Origin: Clitoria ternatea
Lineage: Eukaryota; Streptophyta; Magnoliopsida; Fabales; Fabaceae
Assembly (NCBI GenBank): GCA_037962975.1
Contig: CM075670.1
Location: 146,634,501 to 146,698,500, forward strand
Direction of reading: 5' to 3'
Length of the DNA stretch: 64,000 nt
Numbering within the stretch: the first letter of the stretch is position 1; every line of letters starts with the position of its first letter. Both the position numbers and the translations under genes were made by a program. A model generated the notes under the pieces. The model searched no databases, had not been told where the DNA came from, and was given only the letters and a program-made list of their open reading frames with translations. Positions 48,700 through 61,441 of the stretch are shown here, piece by piece.

Positions 48700-49930
48700 T
48701 TTCGCAGCGGTGTGCAGGCCCCGGTGATCTCTTTTTCTGATGAAGACTTTGGCCCTACTATTCCCAGGGGAGATGACGTGGTGGTTTTCACTGTTGTCAT
48801 AGCAAATAAGGATGTCAAGCGAATTCTTATTGATACGGGGAGTTCTTACAATGTTATTTTCTATAATTGTTTTAAGAAAATGGGCTTTAATGATTTTGAC
48901 TTGTAACCTTATACGCAGGAACTGACGACATTTAATGGGGCTAAACAACCCACGAAAGGTTATTTGGACACTCTGGTGTCTTTTAAGGGTGAACTTGGAG
49001 CAAGGACTGTCAAATCCAGGGTATAAGTGATTGACATGGAGTCTCCCTACAATAGAATTATAGGCCAGCCCACACTGAATGCTATGGAGGCTATAGTGTC
49101 TACACCACACCTCCTCATCAAGTTCATTGATAAGGACAACAATGTTTCATCTGTCCAGGGTGATCAGGAGATGGCCCGCTACTGCTATAATTTAAGCCTT
49201 AACATGGTGAAGTTGGAGGCGATCAACAAGAAAAGGAAACTAAACGACGAAGGAACTACGGCTGGATCTGTCAATTTGATTGACCTTGATCCCAGGGTTG
49301 AACTCAAAATTGACCTCTTAAACCCATCCAAGCCAACACCAAATGGTGGTTTTAAGGAAGTCGTACTGGGAGATATCCTAGCAAAAGTTACGCACATAAA
49401 TGACAAGTTAGAGGCTATTATGGAGCAATGCCTACTTGCGCTTCTCAAGGAGTTTAAAGATCGCTTTGCCTAGAATGTTGCTGACATACTAGGGATGGAC
49501 CCCGATTTTTGTTACCACAGGCTGTCTATCTACCTAGAGACTAGGCTGATGGCCTAAAAGAAGCAAAGGCTGAGCCTTGAGAAGTAGAAGGTAGCATGTG
49601 AACAAACCAAAGAGCTTTTGAAGGCCGGAGTCATCAAGGAGATACGGTATTCCTCTTGGCTCTCAAACATGGTGATGGTGTAGAAGGCTAATGGAAAATG
49701 GAGAATGTGTATAGATTATATAGATCTGAACCGTTGCTACCCGAAGGACCCTTATCTGTGATATAGACAAGATGGTTGATGACTTATCAGGCTACCAATA
49801 CTTATCTTTCATGGACGCCTATTCGGGGTACAACCAAATTCTGATGTGGGAAGGAGACCAAGAGAAGACGGCGTTTGTCAATGATAAGGGGGTGTTTTGC
49901 TATACCGTTATACCCTTTAATTTGAAAAAC
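48700..49930 (+). pseudogene. Tat/Ogre-type protease and start of reverse transcriptase, cut by an insertion
   Basis: The protease signature ILIDTGSSYNVIFY is at about 48821-48862. A flap-like GQPTLNAMEAIVST follows. The reverse transcriptase starts with KELLKAGVIKEIRYSSWLSN, then KANGKWRMCIDYIDLNRCYP (about 49606-49748). Stops lie near 48903, 49024, 49471 and in many places after 49550. At 49931 the coding sequence stops at the start of a reversed LTR, before the catalytic YxDD region. The continuation was not found after 53034. Confidence 0.8.
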
Positions 49931-50782
49931 TGTTAAACCCGTGGTACTGTTGGGTCTTTAATTGGCAAGCGCACCAATCATTTGTAGTTTTCAAATTTAG
50001 ATATCGTTCCACTGGGATTGAAAGTTCCAGTAACTCACAGTAATTCTTATTTACTATGGTAAATTTATCAAAAGTTATTAACAAAAGAATGCTTTATAAA
50101 CAATTTATACAATATTTATAGAATTTGACGATTGATTTGTTCATGTGGTAAAAAGATGGTAAATATAAAATTTATCTAAAAAATTGAGATGTAATTCAGA
50201 ATAACTCAGATACTTGAAGTAAAAATACAGATTGACAAATTATGTTGGAATTAGGATCCTCACACTAAAATATAATGAAGTGATTACAAACATACATATT
50301 TAATTATCAAGTTCATGTTATTGTAGTGGCCATGATTAAACTCGTGATTAAGTGGCCATGATTAAGAATTTTTTATTCAATAATGCCCAAACATGTGTGG
50401 CCTTGTCTCCCAATTCGGCTTGGACATTAGCTGCTGGTGGAATGACCAATAATAGGTTAATTGGCTGAGTGCTTGTCCACCTGGAAATGGAGTCCATGTA
50501 GCTCTGACGCTACGCGTGGCTGTGACGCGTAGCGTCAGCATCAAAAACTCCCATGCTACACGTGGTGTTGATGCGACGAGTCAGCTCTTCAGTTCTTCAA
50601 TTTCTCTCTTTAAATTCTTTACTTTTTCACTACAAAACTAGAGAAAATTGATCAAGGGCAGATTATTTCCAACAACATTCATTTATTGAATTTAAAAGCT
50701 AAATTTCTAACAAATTAAATTAATTTTTATTATTTTTACTCAAATTTTATTAAGGAATTTATTATAAATTTAAGGACTAACA
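49931..50782 (-). repeat. Athila-like LTR, minus strand, internally deleted
   Basis: Ends are TGTTAAACCCG and GGACTAACA, the reverse of the LTR at 2695-4220. It is only 852 bp: about 0.7 kb corresponding to 3105-3826, including the TATA box, is missing, with a short duplicated GTGGCCATGATTAA at the break (about 50330-50366). The palindrome cluster remains at 50498-50600. It was inserted into the reverse transcriptase of the Tat element. Confidence 0.8.
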
Positions 50783-52023
50783 AATACCCCCAACTTGAGA
50801 CATTGCTCGTCCTCGAGCAAGAGAGAAAATTAAAAATAAAATTTGAAATCAAATTTTTGAATTAGTCTAAAAATTTACCATAAAAGTAATTTCATAATTT
50901 ACCATTTAAAATAACCAAAAATAGATATCTTATGTAATAAAGGTTTAGTGACAAAAATTTTACAATGTCTTATTAACAAATCAAGCATAATTTGAGGCTT
51001 ACCTCACAAGTGTTTAACTCTATGCAAAGGGTAACCTGTTTCACTCAATCGATCATAAAATGAAAGAAATTTAACTTTAATTTTCATCTAATCAATAGTT
51101 AATCATACAGAGTTAATTCAAGAATCACAAGGTCTTTTCAAGGTTATAATGAGGCTTGGCTACAAGAAATTATGGTTTTTCTTGGAATTCAAAAACCTGA
51201 AATCATAAAAGAGCATTTTACAATTTTTAGGCTTTCTCTTGGCCTAAATCTCATTTCCCTCTTTGACAGATATCCCCAACTTGATCCTTTTCTTTATTTC
51301 TTTCCTTGTTATGCATGTATATTTCTTTATTTTATTTTCATTTTTGTACATGCATTACTAATAATTTTTGAAAAAGGATTAAGTTCCAAAATTTTCACTC
51401 CCCAGGTAAGAACACTCAAAATTTTTCATTTTGCTCATTTTCTCTTTTAATCAATCAAGTAAAGGGAATGGTTAAAAATTGATAAGGGTTAAAGGTACTA
51501 AAGAAATTATTTTTCAGGCTCAAAATTAGTTTGCAAAGGATAAAAAATTAATTTTACCATGGTAAGCTTTTTGGCCCAAGGTTTCTTTTACAAAAAATTT
51601 GCCTTGATCACATGCTTGAATTCTTTGTACAACAACACAAATCACAGATTAAAGCAAAATCAATTTGAATGTAGTTATGTCGAAAACCCTTAAGTGTTTA
51701 AAAGATCTCTCAGCTCACCGGGTTGTCGAAATTAGCTTGATAGTTAATAAAATTATTAATTTTTATCAAAATTCCTAAATTACAAAAGAATCAATAATTG
51801 ATTTTAAAAAATAGTTTTATTGTGTAAAAACTTTAAGTGTATAAATTTCCTTATTTTGAAAAATTTGATTTGATAAAACTTATTTTTGATTTATTTTTAT
51901 GCAAAAATTAAACACACCACAAAAATAAAAATAAACCATAATATAATCAAAATGTAAAGATAATCCAAATGTAAATATCAAACTAAACTAAAATGTATGA
52001 TAAAAGTGCAGAAAATAACACCA
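50783..52023 (-). other. Noncoding 3' internal region of the minus-strand Athila-like element
   Basis: This is the reverse of 1501-2694, including the polypurine tract (AATACCCCCAACTT on the plus strand) next to the LTR. No coding sequence is present. Confidence 0.65.
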
Positions 52024-52982
52024 TCAGTCCTCCATGTGATCATCCTCATCATCTCCCTCCTCATCGGCATCACCCTCAGACTTAGCATGCGCTCCAGACG
52101 GTCCACCTGTCTCAAGATATATGGGCAAATCACCAGCCCAAGCTACATGGGAAGCAAAATCAGCAAGTGTCATAAATGGTGCTTCCTCTCCCTGTATCCT
52201 GTACTGGTAAAATGCATCATGTAAATGAACATAAGCACGATGAGAAGCGGCCGTCATCTGCATCATATGCTGATGCTCTAGGGTCATCCTAGCAAATCCA
52301 TCAGTGATAGCATCAACAAATGTGGCTAAACTGGTGGTCTCCTTCGTCTCTGTCTAGGCTGAGCCTCCTGCTCTAGAGGTGGAAGCTCGCACTGTTGGAC
52401 GAAATAATCTCTGTTCACTACAACCTTGGGAACTCTCCCCGAAGAACTAGTGAACTCAAGCGATGGCATGACGACTCCTTGCCTCCTCAGTAAGGCAGAT
52501 ATGATGAGAGGGAAGGGAATAGGGCGGTTCACGTTTTACCCTAAGGCATAAAGGTGAATCTGCTCAGATATTAGCTCGGCAATGTCAATGGTGTGGCCCT
52601 GAAGAATAGAGTAAAGAAGGCAGCAGCGATCAACTAAAAGAGAAGAAAGGTGGGTGACAGGAGTGATGTTATGGAGCATGAGGTACATCCATGCCTGAGC
52701 TATGGGAGTCAGCTGAGTCTTGAGGAGGTTCGATGGAGTCTTTCCAACCTTACTCAGCTTGAAGAAGATTCCATCCTTGCTCAAGAAGTGAGCAACCTGA
52801 TCTAGGAAGTATCCTAAATCACCATCCTCAGTAGCGACCTTGCTTTTGTTTTCCTTCCAGAAATAAGAATCACTGTCGGGAGTAGGCTCCCAAGGATTAC
52901 CCAGTAGGCTACTAATGGTATCCAGGTCGTAAGTGATGTACCGACCCCTCACCAAGCTCGTCCTCTGTTGACTGATGTTCAA
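52024..52982 (-). pseudogene. Retroelement ORF of the 'putative plant transposon protein' type, second copy
   Basis: The minus-strand frames 52982-52536, 52532-52326 and 52287-52024 give the same protein as 455-1500: SLVRGRYITYDLDTISSLL, FWKENKSKVATEDG, LTPIAQAWMYLMLHNI, QMTAASHRAYVHLHD, and the acidic end HMED. It is better preserved than the other copy, with a stop near 52535 and a frame change near 52300-52330. Substitutions keep the acidic and hydrophobic pattern. Role in the element unknown. Confidence 0.7.
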
Positions 52983-53194
52983 TGAATCCTGGCGAGTCCT
53001 GAAACATCCTTACCTAATTAAAACCCAAAACCGGGACCAGAGAAAATTTTTTCCAAAATTAATCAAGCAGTCGGGGTAAAATAAATCAACGTAGGCAAAG
53101 GAAAGCAAAACCGATCAGAGGAGGAAAGATGGAACCATTCACAAGAAAGCCCAGCGGAAGAACAAAGCTTGAGCGAGCCCATTAAAGTGCTCAC
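52983..53194. other. Junction segment before the Tekay LTR
   Basis: The first 50 bases belong to the reversed Athila-like element. The remaining 160 are unassigned; they do not continue the interrupted Tat reverse transcriptase. CTCAC at 53190-53194 would be the target duplication of the Tekay element, but its partner is outside the window. Confidence 0.4.
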
Positions 53195-56100
53195 TGAGAC
53201 ACCCCAAAAATCAGGGTAAATTTTTCACGTTTTTAGAAAATACCTGGATCTATAATAAGCCACTCTCATATATGAAGATATGAGAGGGTAAATTTAAAAG
53301 GATTAACTTTAAGAAAAGTTCCTCAATTAAATCAGCGGAAGGAAAATTGAGTACATGAATGAATGTGATTATATTTTAAGAAACTGACCACTGGAAAAAT
53401 AATAAACCCAATCGTATACTCCAAGTACGCATCAGTATCATGGAATAAGGTCTCAAAGTGGAGGGGAAAAAGAAATTAATAAGTAATACGAGCAGGACCA
53501 TCAGAGTCCCCCTCGCTCAAGCGGACTACGACTCGCTTGAGCGAGACCACCAAGCCTCGCTTAGGCGGATTCAGCGAGCATTGGGCGAAAATCCTCCAGA
53601 ATCGAATTTAGTAAAAACTCGCCTGGGCGAGACTTACTCGCTTAAGCGAAACGCTCTCGGGGTCAAGCCTATACCCACTCACACAATCAGGATTCTCAAC
53701 ACTTAAATTTTCACTTAGCAAAGCCCCTCCAAATCCGACTCCCATCACACGGGTTGTCAATTGGTATACTTCTCCAAAAACCGACTCAAAGCACTCGGGT
53801 TCTCGCTCAACAAGATCATCCTGACCGACCATCATTCACTCAGTCTCCTACTCGGCAACAGCAGTCCTGACCGAGTCCTCCCTCACTTGGACATCCACTC
53901 GGTAAGTTCGCTCCAAGTCCGAGACTTCACCTACTCGGTGTTTCACTCAGAAAACTTCTCAGAAACCCCTATTTAGTCATTCACTCGGAATTTCATTCCA
54001 AGACCGACTCATTGTCTGTTCGGCTTTCACTCAGCATTTTATTACAATCCGACTACCTCTCTTTTTCACTCGAGGAGAGTTATTCCAGGGAAAATTCTGG
54101 GCAACTCACACCGAGTATCACCAATCGGTGTTCTCCCACTCGGAGAATACAAAATCAGGACACACCACTCGGAACAAGTACACTAGACTCAGAAATTCCC
54201 AATTCGGGACTCCTCAGCCCAGACCATCCCACTCAAGAGCCTTCTTACTCGATTTATGTCCACTTCCTCACTCGGAAAGTCATGACTCGGACTTGGGTCA
54301 CTCGGAATTCACTTGGGTCACTCGGAATTCACTCAGAAGTTTCACCACCTCTTAGTTTTATTTTCAAACTCCTACTTGGGCAAGATCCATTCATGAACTC
54401 ACCCACTCACCATCTAATGGTCTCGCCTGGGCGATTTCCATTCCCCAGACCTTTTGCTCAGGCGGATTTCGTCCAGTAGCTAAATCCCTGATCCTCCTAG
54501 TATTCTCGCTTGAGCGAACTGGCCATTTGCCTGAGCGAAATCAGACCAGTAGCTAATTCCTTCGCCCTCGCTCAGGCGAGACTCCATTCGCCTGAGCAAA
54601 TTTCCTCCAGTATCTAAACACTGATACTGGGAAAATTTCACTTGAACGAAATTCACTTTCGCCTGAGCGAAAATTGCCCAGAAGCTAAACTCCAAACAGG
54701 TGAGGCTCTCGCTCGGGCGAGAATCCACCTCGCCTGAGCGAAATTATCAGACATCATGCAGGACTCAAAATTTACACAACACAACCCATATAAAATTGAA
54801 CTTCACCCATCCTACCAGAATGCATTACATATCAATCATCATTCAGGACATTTAAAACTGATTATCACCATTATATTCTTAAATTCCATTCAACTTTCCA
54901 AACACATAAGATTCAATTCTCCATCTTCTCAACTTAATAAAATCGACAGCCAAATATAATTCTTCATTCATTCATCAGCATATAGAAATATTCCAATATA
55001 AACAAATCCTTCATACATACTTGGGTCACAAATGAAAATGAGATACACATACAATTTCTCATTTTCCTCCATGACCCTCCAAAATCATCTATCATGTAAA
55101 CTTCCAAAATACACATTCATTACATCTCCTGCTACACAAAATAGATATGTTTACAATATCGCCGGCCAAGGCGCTCCCTATACACTAATTACCTCCACAG
55201 CCATAAGTATACTGCAAAATGCTTACTCTTCCCATGAATGCCCTGCATCACAAGTCTAAAATTGACAACATGGGAGAGTGAGTCCACATTCCAAAGGAAT
55301 GAATATGAATACCAAGTGATTATGCATCTAGGCTTTCACACATGTATACTTTTCACATCAATAATATTAGCCATGCCATATACCAACACAATTTCACACA
55401 AAGCATACAAGCATATACATAATCACATTATTCAACCATTGAATTGTCACACAACCTCTAACTGGTATTCATATCTTTTATGTTGTCTTTAATATACTTT
55501 TACCACCTCACACAATCATCATCACATTTCACCACTTTGGCATACTTCCTTCTATATGCAAATGCTCTTAACTAATGCATATGCACAAGGAATGTTTCAA
55601 CAATTGCAGATCTGACTGTGGGAAATTCAACATCAACTGTGGGATTTAAGTATGGTCTATTAACCATACCCCTACTGCAATAGTAAAATATGTACACTCA
55701 TTCTTTAAATTTCATGCATTCACTAACAGTTTTACTGGTACCAAACCGCATCGCCCATCTTGCAACACCAGGTCATTTTCACCATGACCGTGGTACTCAA
55801 CATATCAACATGTGGTGTTGCGGTCCGGCCAGATATCAAATCATGGCGGCTGTGATCATAAAGACCACCGGGGTCACCTGCTCATCAAGAGCCACCCCTT
55901 ACAAGGTTCGTCCACATGCAGCTCCCCAAAGCACTACATGGGCGGCTTCGTGACTTTACACTAAGTCACAGGGGAAAAATACAGCTTGCTCGTGCACCAA
56001 GCCACCCTCCCACTGGGTCGGCCGAGGGAACTCCCCTAATGTTTCACAACGGCGGCTATGTAGTATGCCATGGATGCAAATGCAGATCATATGCATTTCT

Positions 56101-57696
56101 CACTCTATGCATCCTACACATGCCACTCATCATCCAACATCATCACACCATTATCAACATCACCACAAGCTTTTATTAACATTGATTGTTCACAATAGTT
56201 TCAATCTTTAGGTGGCATTCTTTTTATTCTCAATCTCAACAAACAACATCAACATTCATATCACATTCATGGTAATACAACTTAACATCATATCATAGCT
56301 CACTACACACCTTAACATAACACACCATGAATATTCTAAATGCACAAAAGCATGTTGCCAAACATATTAACTACATCACACTACAAATCACCATTTCTCA
56401 CATCACTTAAGCAAGGCTAACATGCATAATACTACATACCACAATCAAATAACATTCAAATTCATGCATTTAGAATTTAGACTCCTCTCCTACCTCAAGA
56501 GAAGAATTCCAATTGATAAGACGGTCCCGCCTCATCGTTCAGAATAGGTCCTACATTCACATTCATGTAAAACCTTAATCAATCAACTGTTCAAGTCATC
56601 AATTCAAGTCTATTTAGTCATATTCATATTTATAATGTCACAACATGTTTTAGACATGTTGTAGATGTCATTTTTATTCTTTATTAGGCTTCGGGAATTC
56701 CTTCCCATTAAGCCACCATCATTAAATTCAAGAGTTACAAGACAACCCTATCCCTAAACTTCACAAAACTCCTCAACGTCATATATTTCTCCATAAAACA
56801 CATTCTTAAACTAACATTAGCTATTTTTCCCCAACTTCAAGGTTAGGGTTTCCTCCAAAACCCATCCACCTTCATTAATACATCATAAACCTTCATTCTC
56901 TCCCATCATTAATGCACCAACTACCATTATCCTCCCATAAACACTTGCATTTATGATAACCCATTCTAGGGCATAAGCATTAAATGCTCTAATAAACACC
57001 CATGCACATGTATCTCCTCCCAAAAACATAGTACTCGTAATATCATTATTAACCCATTCTAAAAATGGTGAAAGGGCTTACCTCACACTCAACAACAGAG
57101 TGGGTTCAAGAAAGGAAGGGAGACAGCATGGAAATAAGAGGAAGAAGAAGGAAGAACTCCAAGCTTCCAAGTCCTCTTCAATGAAGAATAGAGAGGGAAG
57201 GAGTCACCACGCAAACTCAAGGTTTTTGGGAGAAGAAGAGAAAAGAATGGAGGAGAAATGGAGAGTAAGATGAAGAGAAGAGAGATAGAGAGTGCTTGCT
57301 AAAAGCTTCAGCGTGCACACGTGAATAGGAGGAGGAAAATTTGGGCTTTTTGGTTAATTTTAACTTCATCTATTAAAATTCATCGTTTTTGTACAAACAG
57401 GTTCTTCGTTTGGGCTCAATACTTCATCCCAAAATTATTCCGAATACATATTCGGATTCCCAATATTATCCTCTACGGCCCTGACCAATATCATCTCATT
57501 CCGAGACACTTGGTCTGACACCCATATTTCAACCGGGCTGATTTTCAGCTTAACCGGTCTCCATAAATCACCAACAGCCCTCAAAAATCTTAATTTAGTT
57601 AGATTCCATTTATTGGGACATTAAACAATTCGGATTCAACTTGCCAATATTTATTTTCCTTAATTAATCCTCTATTTTAAAATTCGGGATGTTACA
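53195..57696 (-). repeat. 4.5-kb 3' LTR of the Tekay element
   Basis: In the element's direction it starts TGTAACATCCCGAATTTT (57696 downward) and ends GGGGTGTCTCA (53195). A solo copy of the same family is at 38693-43886. It contains a GC-rich island (55745-56040), CGCTTGAGCG arrays (53510-53660 and 54420-54750) and, between them, a CCGAGTGA array (53690-54390) that the solo copy lacks. No protein-coding region is apparent. Confidence 0.88.
53505..54750 (-). repeat. Composite motif array: CGCTTGAGCG palindromes flanking CCGAGTGA words
   Basis: Outer blocks (53510-53660; 54420-54750) hold about six and ten palindromic words, in pairs 7-25 bp apart that recur every 60-80 bp with a common spacer word CCAGTAGCTAAA. 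The inner block (53690-54350) has more than 25 copies of TCCGAGTGA in the element's direction, that is TCACTCGGA on the plus strand. A 20-bp unit holding one CACTCGGAATT is doubled at 54291-54335 here but single in the 5' LTR. Confidence 0.8.
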
Positions 57697-57715
57697 ATCC
57701 ACCCCTCCAAAAAGA
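57697..57715 (-). promoter_or_regulatory. Polypurine tract of the Tekay element
   Basis: The minus strand reads TTTTTGGAGGGGTGGAT directly before the 3' LTR start TGTAACATCCC. This is the site where plus-strand DNA synthesis is primed. Confidence 0.8.
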
Positions 57716-57764
57716 AAATTTCGTCCTCGAAATTTAACTTACCGGATTCAAACGCATCAGGTTA

Positions 57765-59852
57765 CTATTCTCTGATGTCGTCTTCGCGTTCCCATGTGAA
57801 CGTTTCAGTATTTCCATGTTTCCAAGCGACCTCCACCAAAGGTACCAATTTGTTCTGTAATTTCTTCACGGAATGTCCGACAATGCGAATGGAAACAGGA
57901 GGAATAGATAGATCCTCACGCACCTCAATCTCATCCACCGGAATCACGTGTAGAGGATCATAAACATATTTTCTCAACTGCGACACATGGAACACGTTGT
58001 GTAGGTTAGCAAGCGGAGGGAGTGCTATCCGATAAGCAACCTCACCAATCCGCTCCAACACCTCGTAAGGTCCAATAAACCTAGGGCTCAACTTCCCATT
58101 CTTCAGCGCCCTTCCAATGCCTTTATCACGCGAGACCTTCAAAAACACATGGTCACCCACTTGAAACTCAAGGGGTTTATGTCTCTTGTCATAATAACTC
58201 TTCTGTCTATCCTGAGCAATCTTCATATTCTCTTGTATCTTCTTAATTTGCTCCGTAGTTTCTTGAATAATCTCCGGCCCTAAGGCCAAATTTTCACCAA
58301 CTTCAAGCCAACACAAGGGAGTTCTACACTTCCTTCCATACAACGCCTCATAAGGTGCCATGCCAATATTGGAATGGAAGCTATTATTGTATGTGAATTC
58401 GATCAATGGTAGGAATCTCTCCCAATATCCTCCGTGCTCAAGGACACAAGCTCTCAACAAATCCTCCAAGCTTTGTATAGTTCTCCCCGATTGTCCATCG
58501 GTTTGAGGGTGATAAGCGGAACTAAGCTTCAACTTAGAACCCAACTCATCATGCAAACGTCCCCAAAATCGAGAAGTAAAATGAGGATCACGGTCGGATA
58601 TAACGCTGGACGGAACACCATGCAGCCTAACAATCTCCTTGATGTATATTTGTGCCAATTTCTCCAAGGAACTCTTCATATTAATGGGCAGAAAGTGAGC
58701 ACATTTTGTTAACCGGTCTACAATCACCCATATAGCATCGTTTCCAGCATGAGTTCTGGGTAGTCCAGAAACAAAATCCATAGCTATGCTATCCCATTTC
58801 CAAACCGGGATCTCAAACGGCCTCAAATAAACAGACGGTCTCTGATGCTCGACCTTAGCATTTTGACAAACAAGGCAAGATGCTACAAAATTTGCCACAT
58901 CACGCTTCATACCGGGCCACCAGAAATTCTTCTTCAAATCTTGATACATCTTGGTGGAACCAGGGTGAATACTCAATATGCTTTTGTGGGCTTCCTCAAG
59001 TACACGTTTCCTCACATCATCACTTAAGGGAACATAAATTCGGCCCTTCACACGCCAAATGCCATCTTGACCTTCTTCTATGAACAAATTCTTCCCTTTC
59101 TCTTGGGTTTTCTTCATCTCAATCAAATACTCATTATTGGGTTGTTGCGCCTTCACATATTCAAGAAATTCATTTGTAACTTTCAACATTTCCAACACCA
59201 TTTTCTTGGAAGTGTAAGTCTCCACGCCCACATTCAAATCTCTAAATTGTTCAATCAACTCCATCTCCTTTGCCATCATCATGGAAACATGCAATGACTT
59301 CCGGCTCAATGCATCAGCAACTACATTCGCCTTACCGGGGTGATACTTCAATTCAAACTCATAGTCTTTTAGGAACTCCATCCACCGTCTTTGGCGCATA
59401 TTTAATTCCTTCTGGTCAAACAAGTACTTAAGGCTCTTATGATCACTAAAGACCACAAACTTGGAGCCATACAAATAGTGTCGCCACAACTTCAATGCAA
59501 ACACCACTGCCGCCAGTTCAAGATCATGTGTGGGATAATTAACCTCATACGGTCGCAACAGCCTCGACGCATAGGCTATCACACGCTCCTTTTGCATCAA
59601 CACACATCCAAGACCAAGCTTAGATGCATCGCAATATACCACAAAGTCATCCGTCAAATCGAGCAATGCTAACACCGGTGCGGTAGTAAGCCTTAACTTC
59701 AACTCTTGGAAACTCTCTTCACATTCACGGGTCCACACAAAAGAGTGATTCTTCCGAGTCAACTTCGTTAGTGGTAAAGCCAATCGGGAAAACCCTTCAA
59801 TGAACCTCCGGTAGTAACCGGCAAGATCAAGAAAACTTCTTATCTCCGTCAC
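57765..59852 (-). pseudogene. Tekay RNase H, integrase and C-terminal chromodomain-like region
   Basis: A 695-codon open frame. It starts with the RT thumb (FLDLAGYYRRFIEGFS), then RNase H (FVVYCDASKLGLGCVL, VFSDHKSLKYLF, HPGKANVVADALSRKS). The integrase zinc finger (HKSILSIHPGS to CLVCQNAK) and core follow: WDSIAMDFVSGLP, VISDRDPHFTSRFW, AYHPQTDGQSGRTIQSLEDL. In the core the catalytic glutamate expected after GQS is glycine, so strand transfer should be dead. Later come SPRFIGPYEVLERIGEVAYRI and a chromodomain-like end (VEVAWKHGNTETFTWERE), which in this lineage guides insertion to heterochromatin. It lacks its own true start, being the end of a broken polyprotein. Confidence 0.88.
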
Positions 59853-59975
59853 CGACGTTGGTCTTTCCTAAGCCATCACAGCTTCAACTCCATCATTCAA
59901 AATAACATGTCCAAGAAATTGGACCTCAGACAACCAAAATTCACACTTAGAGAGCTTCGCATACAACTCCTTTTC

Positions 59976-60281
59976 TCATAGAATAGTCAACACAAGACGA
60001 AGATATCTTTCATGCTCTTCATGACTCTTGGAATACACCAAAATATCATCAATAAACACCACGACGAATTGATCAAGATATTCATGGAAGATGCGATTCA
60101 TGTAGCTCATGAAAATCGCAGGGGCATTCGTCACCCCAAATGGCATCAACACGTACTCATAATGTCCATACCGCGTTCGGAAAGCAGTTTTCAGAATATC
60201 TTCGGCCTTCACCCGAATTTGTTGATATCCAGAGCACAAATCAATCTTTGAAAACACAACTGCCCCCTTCAATTGATCCAA
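59976..60281 (-). pseudogene. Tekay reverse transcriptase core
   Basis: This frame holds the central RT motifs: KIDLCSGYQQIRV, then GHYEYVLMPFGVTNAPAIF, then VVVFIDDILVYSKSHEEHE with the catalytic Asp pair intact. It is separated from the upstream RT part by a frameshift near 60323-60330 and ends in a stop near 59976. A further stop near 59868 precedes the RNase H frame. Confidence 0.88.
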
Positions 60282-60322
60282 TAGATCATCAATGCATGGA
60301 AGAGGATATTTATTTTTAATGG

Positions 60323-61441
60323 TTAGTTATTGAGTTGGCGATAATCAACGCACAATCTCATGCTCCCATCTTTCTTCTTCACTAACAACACGGGAGCACC
60401 CCAAGGAGACACACTTGGGCGAATAAATTCTCGTTCAAGTAATTCTTCCACTTGCTTTTTCAACTCAACTAACTCAATAGGAGACATCCTATAAGGAGCT
60501 CGGGAAACAGGTTCCGTACCCGTAATAAGATCAATAGCAAATTCCACTTCTCGTGGAGGAGGTAATCCAGGAATTTCTTCCGAAAACACATCGGGAAACT
60601 CCAAAACAATAGGAATTCCACCAGATTGGGAAACACCATTCCCATCAACCAAGCAGAACATCATAAAAAGTTGGGAAATACCTTGTACATCAAAACTTTC
60701 AGCATTTGTAGTCGGGAAGATTACCGTCTTGCTATGACAATCCACTAAGACTTTGTTAGCAGATAACCAATCCATGCCTAGAATAATGTCCAAATCCTTC
60801 ATAGGCAAGCATACAAGGGATACAACAAATTTCCTACCCTCAAGGTTCATCTCGACGTCCTCACATCGAGTTACCGATCTTAAACAAGTACCGGTCGGTG
60901 TAGTCACCAATATAGAACCTCTCATCATGCACACAGGCACCCGCAAATGCCTCACACAATCTTCGGAAATAAACAAGTGCGTAGCACCAGAATCATAAAT
61001 AATATGCACCGGAGTGCCAAGAATTTCACACTCACCACGGATAAGATCTTCAGCCTGAGCGGCTTCTTCACCAGTGACTGCAAATACTCTTCCTGTAGCT
61101 TGTACTTGACCATCACCATTTCGGTTTCCATTTCTTCCACCACGGCCGATACCTCGACCATTTTTTCCACCATTGTGATTGCCACCATGGCCACCATTTC
61201 GGCCATCATTTTGGCCACCACTATTTCCACGTCCACGGCCACCAAAACCTCCACGGTTAGCACCATAGTTCATGCGGTTAGGAGCATCAACATTAGCACC
61301 TCTTGCATTCATTGGACAATTTGGGCGAATATGCCCGGGTTGGTTGCATTGGAAGCACACAATGTCATCACAAGGGCAATCACGTGCCAAATGGTTGGCA
61401 CCACATTTGAAACAAGTTATGCCTTGGACATTTCCGCGACC
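60323..61441 (-). pseudogene. Tekay nucleocapsid zinc finger, protease and RT N-terminus
   Basis: The frame begins inside the zinc-knuckle region (VCFQCNQPGHIRPNCP), passes a glycine/asparagine-rich linker, then the protease (VHIIYDSGATHLFISEDCV, GMDWLSANKVLVDCHS). It then enters RT (RAPYRMSPIELVELKKQVEE, GAPVLLVKKKDGSMRLCVDY). It is separated from gag by a stop at 61442-61444 and ends by frameshift at 60323. Confidence 0.87.

Noticed and set aside
53458..54479. ORFs shared between the two Tekay LTRs
   Set aside because: Conservation reflects recent LTR identity. The frames differ by indels and follow the DNA motif arrays.
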